64,000 bases of DNA from Clostridia bacterium (GCA_900759015.1 CAAEUE010000015.1:124001-188000); one strand, 5' to 3'. Positions 36,537 to 45,405 are shown, numbered from the stretch's first letter. Program-made: numbers and translations. The notes: generated by a model from the letters alone, not told the origin.

Positions 36537-37238
36537 TTAGATTTCATCTTCTTCATCTATATCTCTCTTCCAAAACATCCATTTTCTATGTTTCATCTTC
36601 TTATATTTTTCTTTATCTGGATAGTAAATATATTCTCCGGTTTCTGCATCTACTAAACATCTTAAAAGTGGAAAATCTTCATAAATTAAAACTCCATCCC
36701 AATCTGTTACTTCATCATATTTTCTATCATAATCACTTCCTGCTGTATCACCAGCTAGAATTTGTATTTGCCAATACTTTTTATTATTTAATTCTATAAG
36801 ATCTATTTTCGCTTTTTTAAATCCTAAATATGTATAAAGATATTTTTTTGCTCTACAAAAATCAGATTTAAGATTAATATTTCTAGTTGCTATTTCGTAT
36901 GCCATTCCTCTTGATATTGGTAATCCATAATTTTCATCAGCATCTTCTCCCCAGTAAAAATCTCCACCTTCTACATAATCTTCCATATCATCTATATCTT
37001 CTTCATCGTCCTTATCTCCAAAAAATAGACAATAAACTTGATATGTAACACTGTTTTTAAAACGATCTTTTATTTTATCCTTCAAACTTTTCTTTGGTTC
37101 TTCAGTATCTTCTTCTAACTCATCTTCTCCATTATCCACATTATATAAATCTTTATTAAAAGGATTTTCTTTATCTATATCCTCTTGTGTTATATTGCCT
37201 AAATTTAATATAGAATCACTTTTACGTTTATTTTCCAT
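36537..37238 (-). CDS. Unrecognised acidic protein, 233 aa
   Basis: No family recognised. The N-terminal half is highly acidic and low complexity (DGEDELEEDTEEP, DKDDEEDIDDMEDYVEGG), probably disordered; residues about 110-215 look like a compact alpha/beta domain containing CRAKKYLYTYLGF, DLIELNNKKYWQIQ and LVDAETGEYIYYPDKEKY, with a basic then acidic tail. The ATG at 37238 overlaps the upstream gene by 11 bases; an earlier ATG at 37256 has no ribosome site. Cotranscription suggests a partner role with the helical protein at 37228. Confidence 0.65.
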   Translation of the reverse strand: MENKRKSDSILNLGNITQEDIDKENPFNKDLYNVDNGEDELEEDTEEPKKSLKDKIKDRFKNSVTYQVYCLFFGDKDDEEDIDDMEDYVEGGDFYWGEDADENYGLPISRGMAYEIATRNINLKSDFCRAKKYLYTYLGFKKAKIDLIELNNKKYWQIQILAGDTAGSDYDRKYDEVTDWDGVLIYEDFPLLRCLVDAETGEYIYYPDKEKYKKMKHRKWMFWKRDIDEEDEI

Positions 37239-38352
37239 CTTTATTCTCTCTTTCATTATTTTTATTTGTTGAATATAACTCTTCTAGTTCTTTAAATTCT
37301 TCGTAAAGTTCAGAATTCTTTTCAATCTCTTCCCATTCTTTTTTATATTTTTTCATATTTTCTTCATGATTTTTATATGTTTTAGAAAAATTATTGTATA
37401 TATCTTCCATATAATTCAGTTCTTCTATATATGTTGTTTTAGGCATAGAACTACTTACATTCCATGTTTTAAAGATTTCATAATAATAAGGATATGCTTC
37501 TTTTACTAGACTTCTTAATTTATAGAAATCATCTGTATCATATTTTACATTAACAAAATCTAACATTTCTTTAAATAATTTTACAAATTTTTCTTTTTCT
37601 AAATTATATAAATCTTCATATGTTTGTCCTTCTTTTAACTCAAACTCTCTATAAAAATTTGCAAAATGCTTGTAATCTCCAACTGGATAATTTATTTCAT
37701 AATATAAATCCTCTAAACACATAATATTTTCTACTTCGTCTGTAGCTATTACCTCTTCATAATCCGCTTCTACTTCTCTGTCTATTGAGCCATAGTTTAT
37801 CTGATTTAAAGTTTCCATTAAGCTATCATGATAATAGTGGTAACAAGTATTTATTTCTTCTATCCATTTTTCAAATGTCCAATTTTCATCATATTTTTTA
37901 TTTTTATATTCCATCATTTCTTTAAATAATGCTATCAATTTTTGTATTTTTTCGTCTTTTAATTGCTCGTAACTTTTTTCTTTTAGTTCTTCTTCAATTT
38001 GCTCATATTGATTTAATTCATTTATTATTCGGTTATATTCTCTAACACAGCTTTCTAAAACTTCTTCTGGTGTATGGTATAATGGATCATCTTCATAATC
38101 TATTCCCCATTCTAAAAAAAATCTCATAAGATATTTAACTGATTGAAATGTTGCTGATTGACGTTCAAAAGCATATTCTATATCATAAAGATAATCTCTT
38201 CCTTTGCTCTTTTTGGGAAGTTTTATATTTTTCTTTTTTATTATTTCTTCAACTAATTTTAAAGAAATATCTACAAGCTTTTTATATACATCATCATATT
38301 TTTTTGCATCTAGCTCTTTTTGAAAATCCTCTAATTTTATTTTTTCTTTCAT
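37228..38352 (-). CDS. Unrecognised helical protein with internal duplication, 374 aa
   Basis: No family recognised. All helical, no signal peptide or membrane segment. A segment around residues 128-180 (KLIALFKEMMEYKNKKYD ... CYHYYHDSL) is repeated around 247-297 (KFVKLFKEMLDFVNVKYD ... AYPYYYEIF), so the protein holds a duplicated domain of about 120 residues; the N terminus (1-110) is different. The C-terminal 60 residues form a charged coil. GGGG precedes ATG. It lies between a GNAT gene and an acidic protein whose start it overlaps. Confidence 0.65.
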   Translation of the reverse strand: MKEKIKLEDFQKELDAKKYDDVYKKLVDISLKLVEEIIKKKNIKLPKKSKGRDYLYDIEYAFERQSATFQSVKYLMRFFLEWGIDYEDDPLYHTPEEVLESCVREYNRIINELNQYEQIEEELKEKSYEQLKDEKIQKLIALFKEMMEYKNKKYDENWTFEKWIEEINTCYHYYHDSLMETLNQINYGSIDREVEADYEEVIATDEVENIMCLEDLYYEINYPVGDYKHFANFYREFELKEGQTYEDLYNLEKEKFVKLFKEMLDFVNVKYDTDDFYKLRSLVKEAYPYYYEIFKTWNVSSSMPKTTYIEELNYMEDIYNNFSKTYKNHEENMKKYKKEWEEIEKNSELYEEFKELEELYSTNKNNERENKDGK

Positions 38353-38380
38353 ATACGCTTTCCCCTTTTACCCAATATTT

Positions 38381-38878
38381 TTATATTTTATTATTTTTTA
38401 TTAGATAAAGTTTAAATTTTTCTGTATCCCATTTGATAATGTCTTTTTTCTCTAATATTGTATAATTTTTATTTATAAAATAATTTATTGCTTTTAACCA
38501 CCTTTTGTTTTGCTCTAGTATAATAAATTCTATTTCATTGTGATATCTGGAAAATACTTCTTTTAATATGCTAAATGCAAAATATCCTTTTCTGTATTTA
38601 GGCATTATCCAAAATTCTTCTATTCTAGTTCCATTTTTAATTAATTCTGTATTATTATTTATTAAAATAAAACCTGCTAATTTATCTTTTACTTTTATAA
38701 AAAAAGCTTCATACTTTTCTTTTGTAAAATACTCACTTGTATCTATAAATTCAAATCTTCCATTATCATTTAAATCATCTTCGTAAAAGAAGTTAAAGTC
38801 ATACAAATAAAACTCTAATAAATTTTGCAATATATTTTCTTCTTCTTTTTTTACTTTTTCTAGTGAAAATTTTTGCAT
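38381..38878 (-). CDS. GNAT family N-acetyltransferase
   Basis: 165 residues. The acetyl-CoA-binding region reads FWIMPKYRKGYFAFSILKEV (about residues 90-109), a variant of the V-x-P-x-x-R-x-x-G/A motif, followed by the LEQNKRWLKAINYFINKNY helix typical of the GNAT C terminus. It is 28 bases before the helical protein gene. The substrate is unknown. Confidence 0.75.
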   Translation of the reverse strand: MQKFSLEKVKKEEENILQNLLEFYLYDFNFFYEDDLNDNGRFEFIDTSEYFTKEKYEAFFIKVKDKLAGFILINNNTELIKNGTRIEEFWIMPKYRKGYFAFSILKEVFSRYHNEIEFIILEQNKRWLKAINYFINKNYTILEKKDIIKWDTEKFKLYLIKNNKI

Positions 38879-39019
38879 TTTATTTCACCTACACTTTAAT
38901 TTTTCTTTAATTTTTTCATAAATCTTTCTATGCACCTTTTCTTATATACAACAATTTCTTTATAATATTTACTGCTTTTCTTACATTGCTTGTTTCTATA
39001 CTAAAAAAGTTATTAAATT

Positions 39020-39100
39020 TTATCTTGTAAGTGCTAATATTAGATAAAATAGTCCAATTACTATTAAAATTGCTATTATGACTTTCCAGAAATTTCCCAT
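39020..39100 (-). CDS. 26-residue single-helix membrane peptide
   Basis: MGNFWKV followed by an almost wholly hydrophobic helix (IIAILIVIGLFYLILAL) and TR. Its ribosome site AGGAGGG lies in the last codons of the DUF4230 gene, four bases before ATG at 39100, and the two genes are separated by one base. The signals and hydrophobic pattern support a real small protein that may bind its membrane-anchored neighbour. Between this gene and the GNAT gene at 38878 no gene is seen. Confidence 0.6.
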   Translation of the reverse strand: MGNFWKVIIAILIVIGLFYLILALTR

Positions 39101-39101
39101 A

Positions 39102-39767
39102 TTACCCTCCTATATATTCATAGTTTACATTATAATCCTTGTATTCATCATTACTTTTTATAAAACTCTCAATTAAGTTTTTTGCATTCTCATCAGCTGA
39201 ATCAAGAATTCCATTTGCTTCTGCATCTTTTATTGCTTGTTCTTGCATTGTTTTTAATGCATCATTATGCTCTGATAAATCTATCCTTGAAAATAAACTT
39301 TCAGAATCTAAATATACTTTTAACGAATCTGGATTTAAAGTTGCTTTATATATTTTAGCATGTGGAAGTTTTATTGTAATTTCTCCTTTTTTATTATCTG
39401 CAGTATATGTTATTTGAGAAAAATCTACTGATGCATCTACTTCTACATCATAACTAAATATTTGTCTGCTTTCTGTAAATGGGATATCAAATAATTGGAA
39501 AAATGATCTATTTTCTTTGTTATCTTGAACTACTGTTAAATATCCTGTTTGTGTTACTAACTCACCAACATCTTCAAGTCCTAATTTAGTTGTTTTAGTT
39601 TGAGATGTAAAAACTGGTCCAAACTTTATTCCTAAATAAAATATAACTAAAACACCTATTACTATAATAATCTTTTTTATCACTTTTGGAAGTCCTAGTA
39701 TTTTTTTCTTTAATTTGTTTTCTTTTTTCACTTCATTTTTTAATCCATCTTTTACTTCATTTTCCAT
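39102..39767 (-). CDS. DUF4230 membrane-anchored protein
   Basis: 221 residues. A charged cytoplasmic head (1-28), one membrane helix (about 30-47), then an extracytoplasmic beta-rich domain with LVTQTGYLTVVQD, FSYDVEVDASVDFSQI and ITIKLPHAKIYKATLN, the DUF4230 pattern, and a helical tail. Its function is unknown. GGGAGAA precedes ATG. It heads a short operon with the 26-residue membrane peptide. Confidence 0.8.
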   Translation of the reverse strand: MENEVKDGLKNEVKKENKLKKKILGLPKVIKKIIIVIGVLVIFYLGIKFGPVFTSQTKTTKLGLEDVGELVTQTGYLTVVQDNKENRSFFQLFDIPFTESRQIFSYDVEVDASVDFSQITYTADNKKGEITIKLPHAKIYKATLNPDSLKVYLDSESLFSRIDLSEHNDALKTMQEQAIKDAEANGILDSADENAKNLIESFIKSNDEYKDYNVNYEYIGG

Positions 39768-39821
39768 AAATATTAATTTCTCCCTTTTTTCTTAATATAA
39801 ATGATTCATATAAAATATCTT

Positions 39822-40394
39822 TTATATAGTTTTTGTAAATTTCGCAAATTTATCTTTCTCAATCTTTTTCTTATATCTATCTTCTTCAGAAAAAATACAA
39901 CCACAATATTTTTGCATATATAAACCTAGCTCTCTAGCTTTAGATTGACCTTCTCTAAATCCAACTCTAAAATCTCTATATAAAAAATCTAATCCATATT
40001 TCTTTGCAATTTGTTCACCTTGCATTTTTAAAATATCATGTTTTTGATATGGACTTACTAAAAGAGTAGTAGAGATTGTATCAAAGCCATGTTCTTTAGC
40101 ATATTTGGCAGTTTGTTCTAATCTGACTCTATAACAATAATTTTGACATCTATTTTGTAAATCACATACTACATTTTTGCAAAATTCATCTAAACCATAA
40201 TCTTCTTCGAAAATGGCTTCTACATTTATACTTTTTGTATATTCTTTTAAGCAATCTCTTCTTGCTTTATATTCCATATATGGGTGAATATTTGGATTAT
40301 ACCAATACACTGTTGGTTCTATCCCTTCATTTCTTAATGAATCTATGCAATACACACTACATGGTGCACAACATGTATGCATTAGTAATTTCAT
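39822..40394 (-). CDS. queH: Epoxyqueuosine reductase QueH
   Basis: 190 residues. HTCCAPCSVYC near the N terminus and CQNYCYRVR near residue 110 supply the cysteines for the [4Fe-4S] cluster and metal site of QueH (DUF208); a further pair CGCIF is near the C terminus. It performs the last step of queuosine tRNA modification, reducing epoxyqueuosine in tRNA. It is the alternative to cobalamin-dependent QueG. AGGAGAGG precedes ATG. No other queuosine gene is nearby. Confidence 0.9.
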   Translation of the reverse strand: MKLLMHTCCAPCSVYCIDSLRNEGIEPTVYWYNPNIHPYMEYKARRDCLKEYTKSINVEAIFEEDYGLDEFCKNVVCDLQNRCQNYCYRVRLEQTAKYAKEHGFDTISTTLLVSPYQKHDILKMQGEQIAKKYGLDFLYRDFRVGFREGQSKARELGLYMQKYCGCIFSEEDRYKKKIEKDKFAKFTKTI

Positions 40395-40437
40395 TTATTA
40401 TTCCTCTCCTTATCTTTAATTTATTGCATTTTAAAAT

Positions 40438-40884
40438 TTATTTGTGAAATATTCCTTTTATAAAGCTCAACATCCTCTGAAAAATACTTGGTTTATATTC
40501 TATTAGTTTCATTTCTTTTTGAATATTATTTTTATCAAGGCTACTTTGCTGCTTCTTGAAAAAATTTTCGGGATTATATTTTTCTCGCATCTCTTCCTGA
40601 TAGACTTGTTCATCATATCTTTCTTTTGACATAATTTTTTCTTTTTGCTTTTCTGTAGCTAAATAATCTCTAAACAATATTGCAAGCAATACCTTTGTTT
40701 CATACATTGTTTTTTGATTTTGAAAATCTTCAAAATTAATATTAACTTCATACTCCTTATCCATATTTACATGTAATGTTTCAATAACTTCTTTTGGAAT
40801 TTTGTTAAAATCTTCTTCTGAAAGATGTTTTATAATTTCAAAAACTTCTTTATAAACTTTTGGCATTATTTTTTGATTTATCAT
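40438..40884 (-). CDS. Unrecognised clostridial-type protein, 148 aa
   Basis: No named family. The N-terminal 80 residues (KVYKEVFEIIKHLSEEDFNKIPKEVIETLHVNMDKEYEVNI) form a small helical domain; the central part is helical and charged, and the end (IFQRMLSFIKGIF) is amphipathic. ATG at 40884 has AGAGGAG about 12 bases upstream; a longer frame to 40947 has no such site. It overlaps the gene at 40850 by 35 bases. Confidence 0.55.
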   Translation of the reverse strand: MINQKIMPKVYKEVFEIIKHLSEEDFNKIPKEVIETLHVNMDKEYEVNINFEDFQNQKTMYETKVLLAILFRDYLATEKQKEKIMSKERYDEQVYQEEMREKYNPENFFKKQQSSLDKNNIQKEMKLIEYKPSIFQRMLSFIKGIFHK

Positions 40885-41428
40885 TTTTTTCTTTATCTCC
40901 TCTTCTATGTTCTTCAACAACCCTTTTAAAAGATTCTCCCATTTCATTTTTTGTTTTATAATCTTTTAATGCATCAAATGCAAATTTACCTACATCTGTC
41001 GCAGTTAATTGTTTTTCTTTTCGTGAACATTCTGCATCATATTCAAAATCAACGCTTCTTCTAAATTCTTCTGCTTCTCTTTCATCTAATTCTATACCAT
41101 AATACAAATCTCTTTTTACAGATGTACATTCATGTATCACTCCGTCTTTATCTTTGCACCAAGCATGATAAACCCACATTCCGTGGTCTTTATTTAGTGC
41201 AAATCCTTTACATAACTTTACACCTTCATCTTTATGCTTTAAATAATAGTCCAAAGATTCTTCTTCACAAAATCCTGCTCTACCATTTTCTACTATAGAA
41301 TCTTTACCATCACTTGCTACTCCTCTATCCAACCATTTCTTTACATCTGTATTTGGATGAGTAATATGCACTACATCTCCACCCAGACTTAATATTCTTC
41401 CTTTTAATTCTTCTCGTATGTTTTCCAT
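40850..41428 (-). CDS. Unrecognised protein with Cys/His/Glu motifs, possibly papain-like
   Basis: 192 residues, cytoplasmic. GFCEEES (about residue 52), then CKGFALNKDHGMWVYHAWC and HECTSV. The order C ... GxAL ... HAW ... D/E-x-T resembles uncharacterised phage and bacterial proteins that I suspect have a papain-like fold with a Cys-His-acid set. The C-terminal 50 residues are charged and helical. ATG at 41428 is chosen over one five codons upstream; neither has a strong ribosome site. Activity is inference only. Confidence 0.5.
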   Translation of the reverse strand: MENIREELKGRILSLGGDVVHITHPNTDVKKWLDRGVASDGKDSIVENGRAGFCEEESLDYYLKHKDEGVKLCKGFALNKDHGMWVYHAWCKDKDGVIHECTSVKRDLYYGIELDEREAEEFRRSVDFEYDAECSRKEKQLTATDVGKFAFDALKDYKTKNEMGESFKRVVEEHRRGDKEKNDKSKNNAKSL

Positions 41429-41456
41429 GATAATCACATCCAATCTTTAGTAAGTA

Positions 41457-41487
41457 TAGGGATTTAAGGAACGTCCCCAAATCCCTA
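41457..41487. repeat. REP-like palindromic repeat supplying a stop codon (E6)
   Basis: The best-formed copy: TAGGGATTTAAGGAACG then TCCCCAAATCCCTA. Its right-hand CTA is the TAG stop of the glycosyltransferase gene at 41485. Confidence 0.75.
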
Positions 41488-42963
41488 TTTTGTTATATAT
41501 GCATCAAAAAAGCTTACTGTTCCTATCTTTTCTAAATTATTTTTTATATATTCTATTACTTTTGTTGGTGTTTGCCAGTTTAATGCTATTCTGTCATTTT
41601 TTATTAGTATTACTTCATTTTTCATGTTTTTAATTTTCTCTATTTGACCTTCTTCACTTGCTGAGCCTAAATTTCCTTTTAAAAACATATCAAAGTCTTT
41701 ATTATATTTATCTAATGGTATCATATATACTGCAGCTTCTGAATCTAATATATATACGTCTCTTGCTTCATTTTGAATGTATGAATCTACTTCTAATATC
41801 CTATCTTGTAATGTGGTTGATATTGGTATATTTGAAAAATGATTTAACACTGATTTATCCATTTGTGTATATAAATAAATTTCATTAACTGCTTGTAATA
41901 TTAATATTCCTACAAATGATATTGTTATTATATTCATAAAATGTTCTATAAATATAGAAACTTTAATATTTTTTATTTCTTGAATCTTCTTACAGATACA
42001 AAATAAAACAATTAAAATTGTAGGAAATACTGCTATTTTAAAATGTATTTCATCTGCTATTGGATATACTACAGTAAATTGAGCCAATGCAAATATAAAT
42101 AGTATTAAATAAGTTATATTTGGCTTAATTGTTTTTCGCTTTATATTGACCATATTTATACCAAATAATATTACCAAAGTAATTGGTGCTATTATACCTA
42201 AAAATGCATTTATAGCTCCACCTTGTAGTAATTTTAGATATGAAATGCTATTTTCAAATGTGCCTATTCCTAATATGCAATAATCTATAAAACTTGATAT
42301 AGAATTTGTTACTAGCAAATAGATAAACAAAATTATACATGGAATTAAAACTCCTAGTACTCGATATAATATTGCTTTTACTGTTTCTCTATCTCTTTTC
42401 TCTAATAGCAAATATAAAATTGTTATTCCTGATATAATTATTCCTGTACTTTGCTTTAATAATATTGTTATTCCTGCAAGTAAACCTATTAACAGGTTAT
42501 ATCTTATTCCATAATTTTTATATTTTAATTCTATATAAATTAATAATATTATTATAAATAAAATTGCATAATTATAATCTATATAAAAATCACTTATAAT
42601 AAATAAAAATAATAATGCAGATGAAAGTATTGACCATTTTGTATTTAGTTTTAATTCTTTTAATATTTTAAATGATACAAAAATTATTCCTGCTCCAAGT
42701 ATTGTAGATACTATTCTCATGACAAATAATTCTTGTCCAAATATCTTAAAAATACCTCCTAGTATGAATGATAACAATGGAGTTTGTAACATATTAAAAT
42801 CATTATATGGAATTAAACCATTTGCAATATTTCTTGCAAAATTAAAATTCCATATTTCATCTAAATTAGCCAAATTTCTTGGTAATACTGTAGCTGAAAA
42901 TAACAATATCATTATAATAAAAAAACATATGTCTATTAATTTCGCTTTTGTTTGCTCTTTCAC
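41485..42963 (-). CDS. GT-C membrane glycosyltransferase, family 39-like
   Basis: 492 residues with about eleven membrane helices. The first outer loop reads LANLDEIWNFNFARNIANGL (acidic pair DE) and is followed by YNDFNMLQTPLLSFI, the GT39/PMT-like arrangement; a soluble tail covers about 380-492. It probably transfers a sugar from a polyprenyl-phosphate donor outside the cell. GTG start after GGAGATAAA. Its stop codon lies in a REP-like element. It follows ruvB by about 75 bases. Confidence 0.75.
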   Translation of the reverse strand: MKEQTKAKLIDICFFIIMILLFSATVLPRNLANLDEIWNFNFARNIANGLIPYNDFNMLQTPLLSFILGGIFKIFGQELFVMRIVSTILGAGIIFVSFKILKELKLNTKWSILSSALLFLFIISDFYIDYNYAILFIIILLIYIELKYKNYGIRYNLLIGLLAGITILLKQSTGIIISGITILYLLLEKRDRETVKAILYRVLGVLIPCIILFIYLLVTNSISSFIDYCILGIGTFENSISYLKLLQGGAINAFLGIIAPITLVILFGINMVNIKRKTIKPNITYLILFIFALAQFTVVYPIADEIHFKIAVFPTILIVLFCICKKIQEIKNIKVSIFIEHFMNIITISFVGILILQAVNEIYLYTQMDKSVLNHFSNIPISTTLQDRILEVDSYIQNEARDVYILDSEAAVYMIPLDKYNKDFDMFLKGNLGSASEEGQIEKIKNMKNEVILIKNDRIALNWQTPTKVIEYIKNNLEKIGTVSFFDAYITK

Positions 42964-43038
42964 TTTATCTCCAATCTAAATAATTATTTATATTAATTCT
43001 AAAATGTTTATATACAATCCAAAATTATGTTTAAGTAA

Positions 43039-44043
43039 TTACTTTTTGTATTCTATGTTTAAATGTTCATATGCTGCTGGAAGTGCAATTCTTCCCCTTG
43101 GTGTACGAGCTATGAAACCTATTTGCATTAAAAATGGTTCATACACATCTTCTATTGTTTCTATTTCCTCTCCAGTTGTAGCTGCTAATGTTTCTATTCC
43201 TACAGGTCCACCAGCATATTTTTGAATTATTGTTAATAATATGTTTCTATCTGTTTGGTCAAGGCCCAAATCATCTATCTCTAATTTATTTAAAGCAATT
43301 TTAGACATTTTTAAGTCAACTCTACCATCACCTAAAACTGCTGCATAATCTCTTACTCTCTTTAAAATCCTATTTGCAATTCTTGGCGTTCCTCTTGATC
43401 TTTTAGCAATTTCCATACTTGCTTCATTATCTATTTCTACATTTAATATTCCTGCAGATCTCTTAACTATTTTTTGTAAATCTTCTGGTTCATATAATTC
43501 CAATCTTTCTACAATTCCAAACCTATCTCTTAAAGGTGTAGTTAACGACCCAGCTTTAGTTGTTGCACCAATTAATGTAAATTTAGGTAAGTCCAATCTT
43601 ATTGATCTAGCACTTGGTCCTTTTCCTATAATTATATCTAGTGTATAATCTTCTAATGCTGGATATAATATTTCTTCTACACTTTTATTTAGTCTATGAA
43701 TTTCATCTATAAACAACACATCAAACTCTGATAAATTTGTAAGTAATGCAGCTAAATCCCCTGGCTTTTCTATTGCTGGACCTGATGTTATTTTTATATT
43801 TGAATTCATTTCATTTGAAATTATATTTGATAATGTTGTTTTACCAAGTCCTGGTGGTCCATATAAAAGTACATGGTCTAAAGGTTCTCCTCTTTTTTTG
43901 GCTGCCTCTATATATACTCTCATATTTTCTTTTACCTTAGTTTGGCCAATATATTCATCAAGCGTTTTAGGTCTTAATGAATTTTCTAATCTATTTTCTT
44001 CCTCATTTATTAATTCTGGATTTATTAAATTTTCTTCGTCCAT
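43039..44043 (-). CDS. ruvB: Holliday junction ATP-dependent DNA helicase RuvB
   Basis: AAA+ motor that drives branch migration with RuvA. Walker A GPPGLGKTT (about residues 62-70), Walker B LFIDEIHRL, sensor GATTKAGSLTTPLRDRFG, and the winged-helix C terminus with GGPVGIETLA and RTPRGR. 334 residues is standard. GGAG precedes ATG. ruvA is not adjacent; the neighbour is a glycosyltransferase, so ruvA must lie elsewhere. Confidence 0.96.
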   Translation of the reverse strand: MDEENLINPELINEEENRLENSLRPKTLDEYIGQTKVKENMRVYIEAAKKRGEPLDHVLLYGPPGLGKTTLSNIISNEMNSNIKITSGPAIEKPGDLAALLTNLSEFDVLFIDEIHRLNKSVEEILYPALEDYTLDIIIGKGPSARSIRLDLPKFTLIGATTKAGSLTTPLRDRFGIVERLELYEPEDLQKIVKRSAGILNVEIDNEASMEIAKRSRGTPRIANRILKRVRDYAAVLGDGRVDLKMSKIALNKLEIDDLGLDQTDRNILLTIIQKYAGGPVGIETLAATTGEEIETIEDVYEPFLMQIGFIARTPRGRIALPAAYEHLNIEYKK

Positions 44044-44090
44044 GATAATCTCCTATTAATCTTTAATATTTATAGCAATATACTTTTAAA

Positions 44091-44119
44091 ATAATATCAT
44101 TTATACTCAAAAAATACAA
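44091..44119 (-). promoter_or_regulatory. Promoter of ruvB
   Basis: TTGTAT (44114-44119) and TATTAT (44091-44096), 17 bases apart on the minus strand, with TGA before the -10. It lies about 48 bases before the ATG. Confidence 0.65.
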
Positions 44120-44162
44120 GTTTTTTAGTTATGTTTACCATAAATATACTAATAGAAAAAGC

Positions 44163-44188
44163 CCTATAGGAAGGTTAATTCCTATAGG
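44163..44188 (-). terminator. Terminator between the surface locus and ruvB
   Basis: CCTATAGGAA (44163-44172) pairs with TTCCTATAGG (44179-44188), followed on the minus strand by GCTTTTTC. It lies 200 bases past the GT2 gene. Bases 44195-44330 between them hold no recognisable gene. Confidence 0.75.
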
Positions 44189-44335
44189 ACTACTACATTA
44201 TTTTTAGGCAACTTTCTGATGATATTATTTCACTACCAGAAAATTTCAGACATATAAAAAATCGTGATTTGTAATATTATGATTGCCATCAATCAATTAT
44301 TCTAATATAAATGACAAATTAATTTAATTTACTAA

Positions 44336-44385
44336 ATAGGGGAAAAAAAGAACGTCCCCCAATCCCGGGAACAGTTCCAAATTCC
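44336..44385. repeat. Divergent REP-like repeat (E7)
   Basis: AATAGGGGAAAAAAAGAACG, then TCCCCCAATCCCGGGAAC and AGTTCCAAATTCCTAG: a degraded double copy just past the GT2 gene. Confidence 0.6.
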
Positions 44386-44394
44386 TAGTCTCTA

Positions 44395-45405
44395 TTACAT
44401 TATTAACAACTTATTTCCTTTTTCAATTGGTTTACTAGATAATTTTATAAACATTTGTTGGAATCCGTATTTATACATAGTATATGCAATCCAATATCTT
44501 TTTTTTGGCACATTTTTTAATTTTAGAAATGGATTTTTTCTCCATTCGAAAAAGTTTACATCTAAATAATTCATCGTTTCTCTTATATTTTCTTTTAAGT
44601 CACCGTTTTTATTTATAGTTAATTCTATTACTGCCCTCATTCCTATTTTTGTAAAAGCTATAAATGTTAACATATTTTTCATTTTTTCGTATTTTCCAAC
44701 ATCTTTATACATTTTTTTAACTTCTACAAGACCATTTTTTAAATCTTTTATTTGGATTTGATTTTTTAAATTTTTATTTGAATTATCTTCATATTTATAA
44801 TATAGCTGTTCATTTATAAATGAAATTTTATTAGCCTTTGCATAACAACTCAATATAAATATTTCATCTTGACATTCATCATAATTCTGGAATCCAATAT
44901 CTTTTGCAATTTCTTTTTTTATTAATTTATTTCCACCATCTAAATTTAAATAAGCAAAATTTTGATTTTTGCCATTTACCTCTTCTACTTCTTTAAATTT
45001 ATTGTTAAGCCCTTCATGAATTAATTGATTTGTATTTATATCTATTATATTAAAACCACAAATTGCAATATCTGTACCATTTTTTTCCTGTGCATTATAT
45101 AGTTTTTCTAAAGCTGTTTTTTCTAGACACATATCACCATTCATCACTATAATATATTTTCCTTGTGCTTCTTCTAATGCTTTATTTTTAGCTGTTACAT
45201 CTTGAGCCTTTGTTTTATATATAATCTTTATATTATTATATTTTTCTTGAGTTTCTTTTACAAATTGATCTATATCTGTATTTTCTTCTTTATAAATACA
45301 GATTATTTCAGTATTAGGTAAAGTTTGGTTTACTAAACTATTTAAGCATTCTTTAACTTTTTTGTATCTCCTTTTAAAAATTGTAATAACTGATACATTA
45401 CACAT
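44395..45405 (-). CDS. GT2 family glycosyltransferase
   Basis: 336 residues. GT-A fold start NVSVITIFKRRYKKVKECLNSLVNQTL, donor-site acidic residues in IIVMNGDMCL, and DECQDEIFILSCYAKA as the likely acceptor/catalytic region. Cytoplasmic, with no membrane helix. The C-terminal part resembles that of polysaccharide glycosyltransferases. GGGGG precedes ATG. It is 16 bases after the acyltransferase gene, at the end of the surface locus. Confidence 0.82.
   Translation of the reverse strand: MCNVSVITIFKRRYKKVKECLNSLVNQTLPNTEIICIYKEENTDIDQFVKETQEKYNNIKIIYKTKAQDVTAKNKALEEAQGKYIIVMNGDMCLEKTALEKLYNAQEKNGTDIAICGFNIIDINTNQLIHEGLNNKFKEVEEVNGKNQNFAYLNLDGGNKLIKKEIAKDIGFQNYDECQDEIFILSCYAKANKISFINEQLYYKYEDNSNKNLKNQIQIKDLKNGLVEVKKMYKDVGKYEKMKNMLTFIAFTKIGMRAVIELTINKNGDLKENIRETMNYLDVNFFEWRKNPFLKLKNVPKKRYWIAYTMYKYGFQQMFIKLSSKPIEKGNKLLIM

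Noticed and set aside
38879..39019. Remnant peptide frame (SIETSNVRKAVNIIKK) on the minus strand
   Set aside because: No start codon or ribosome site; too short to call.
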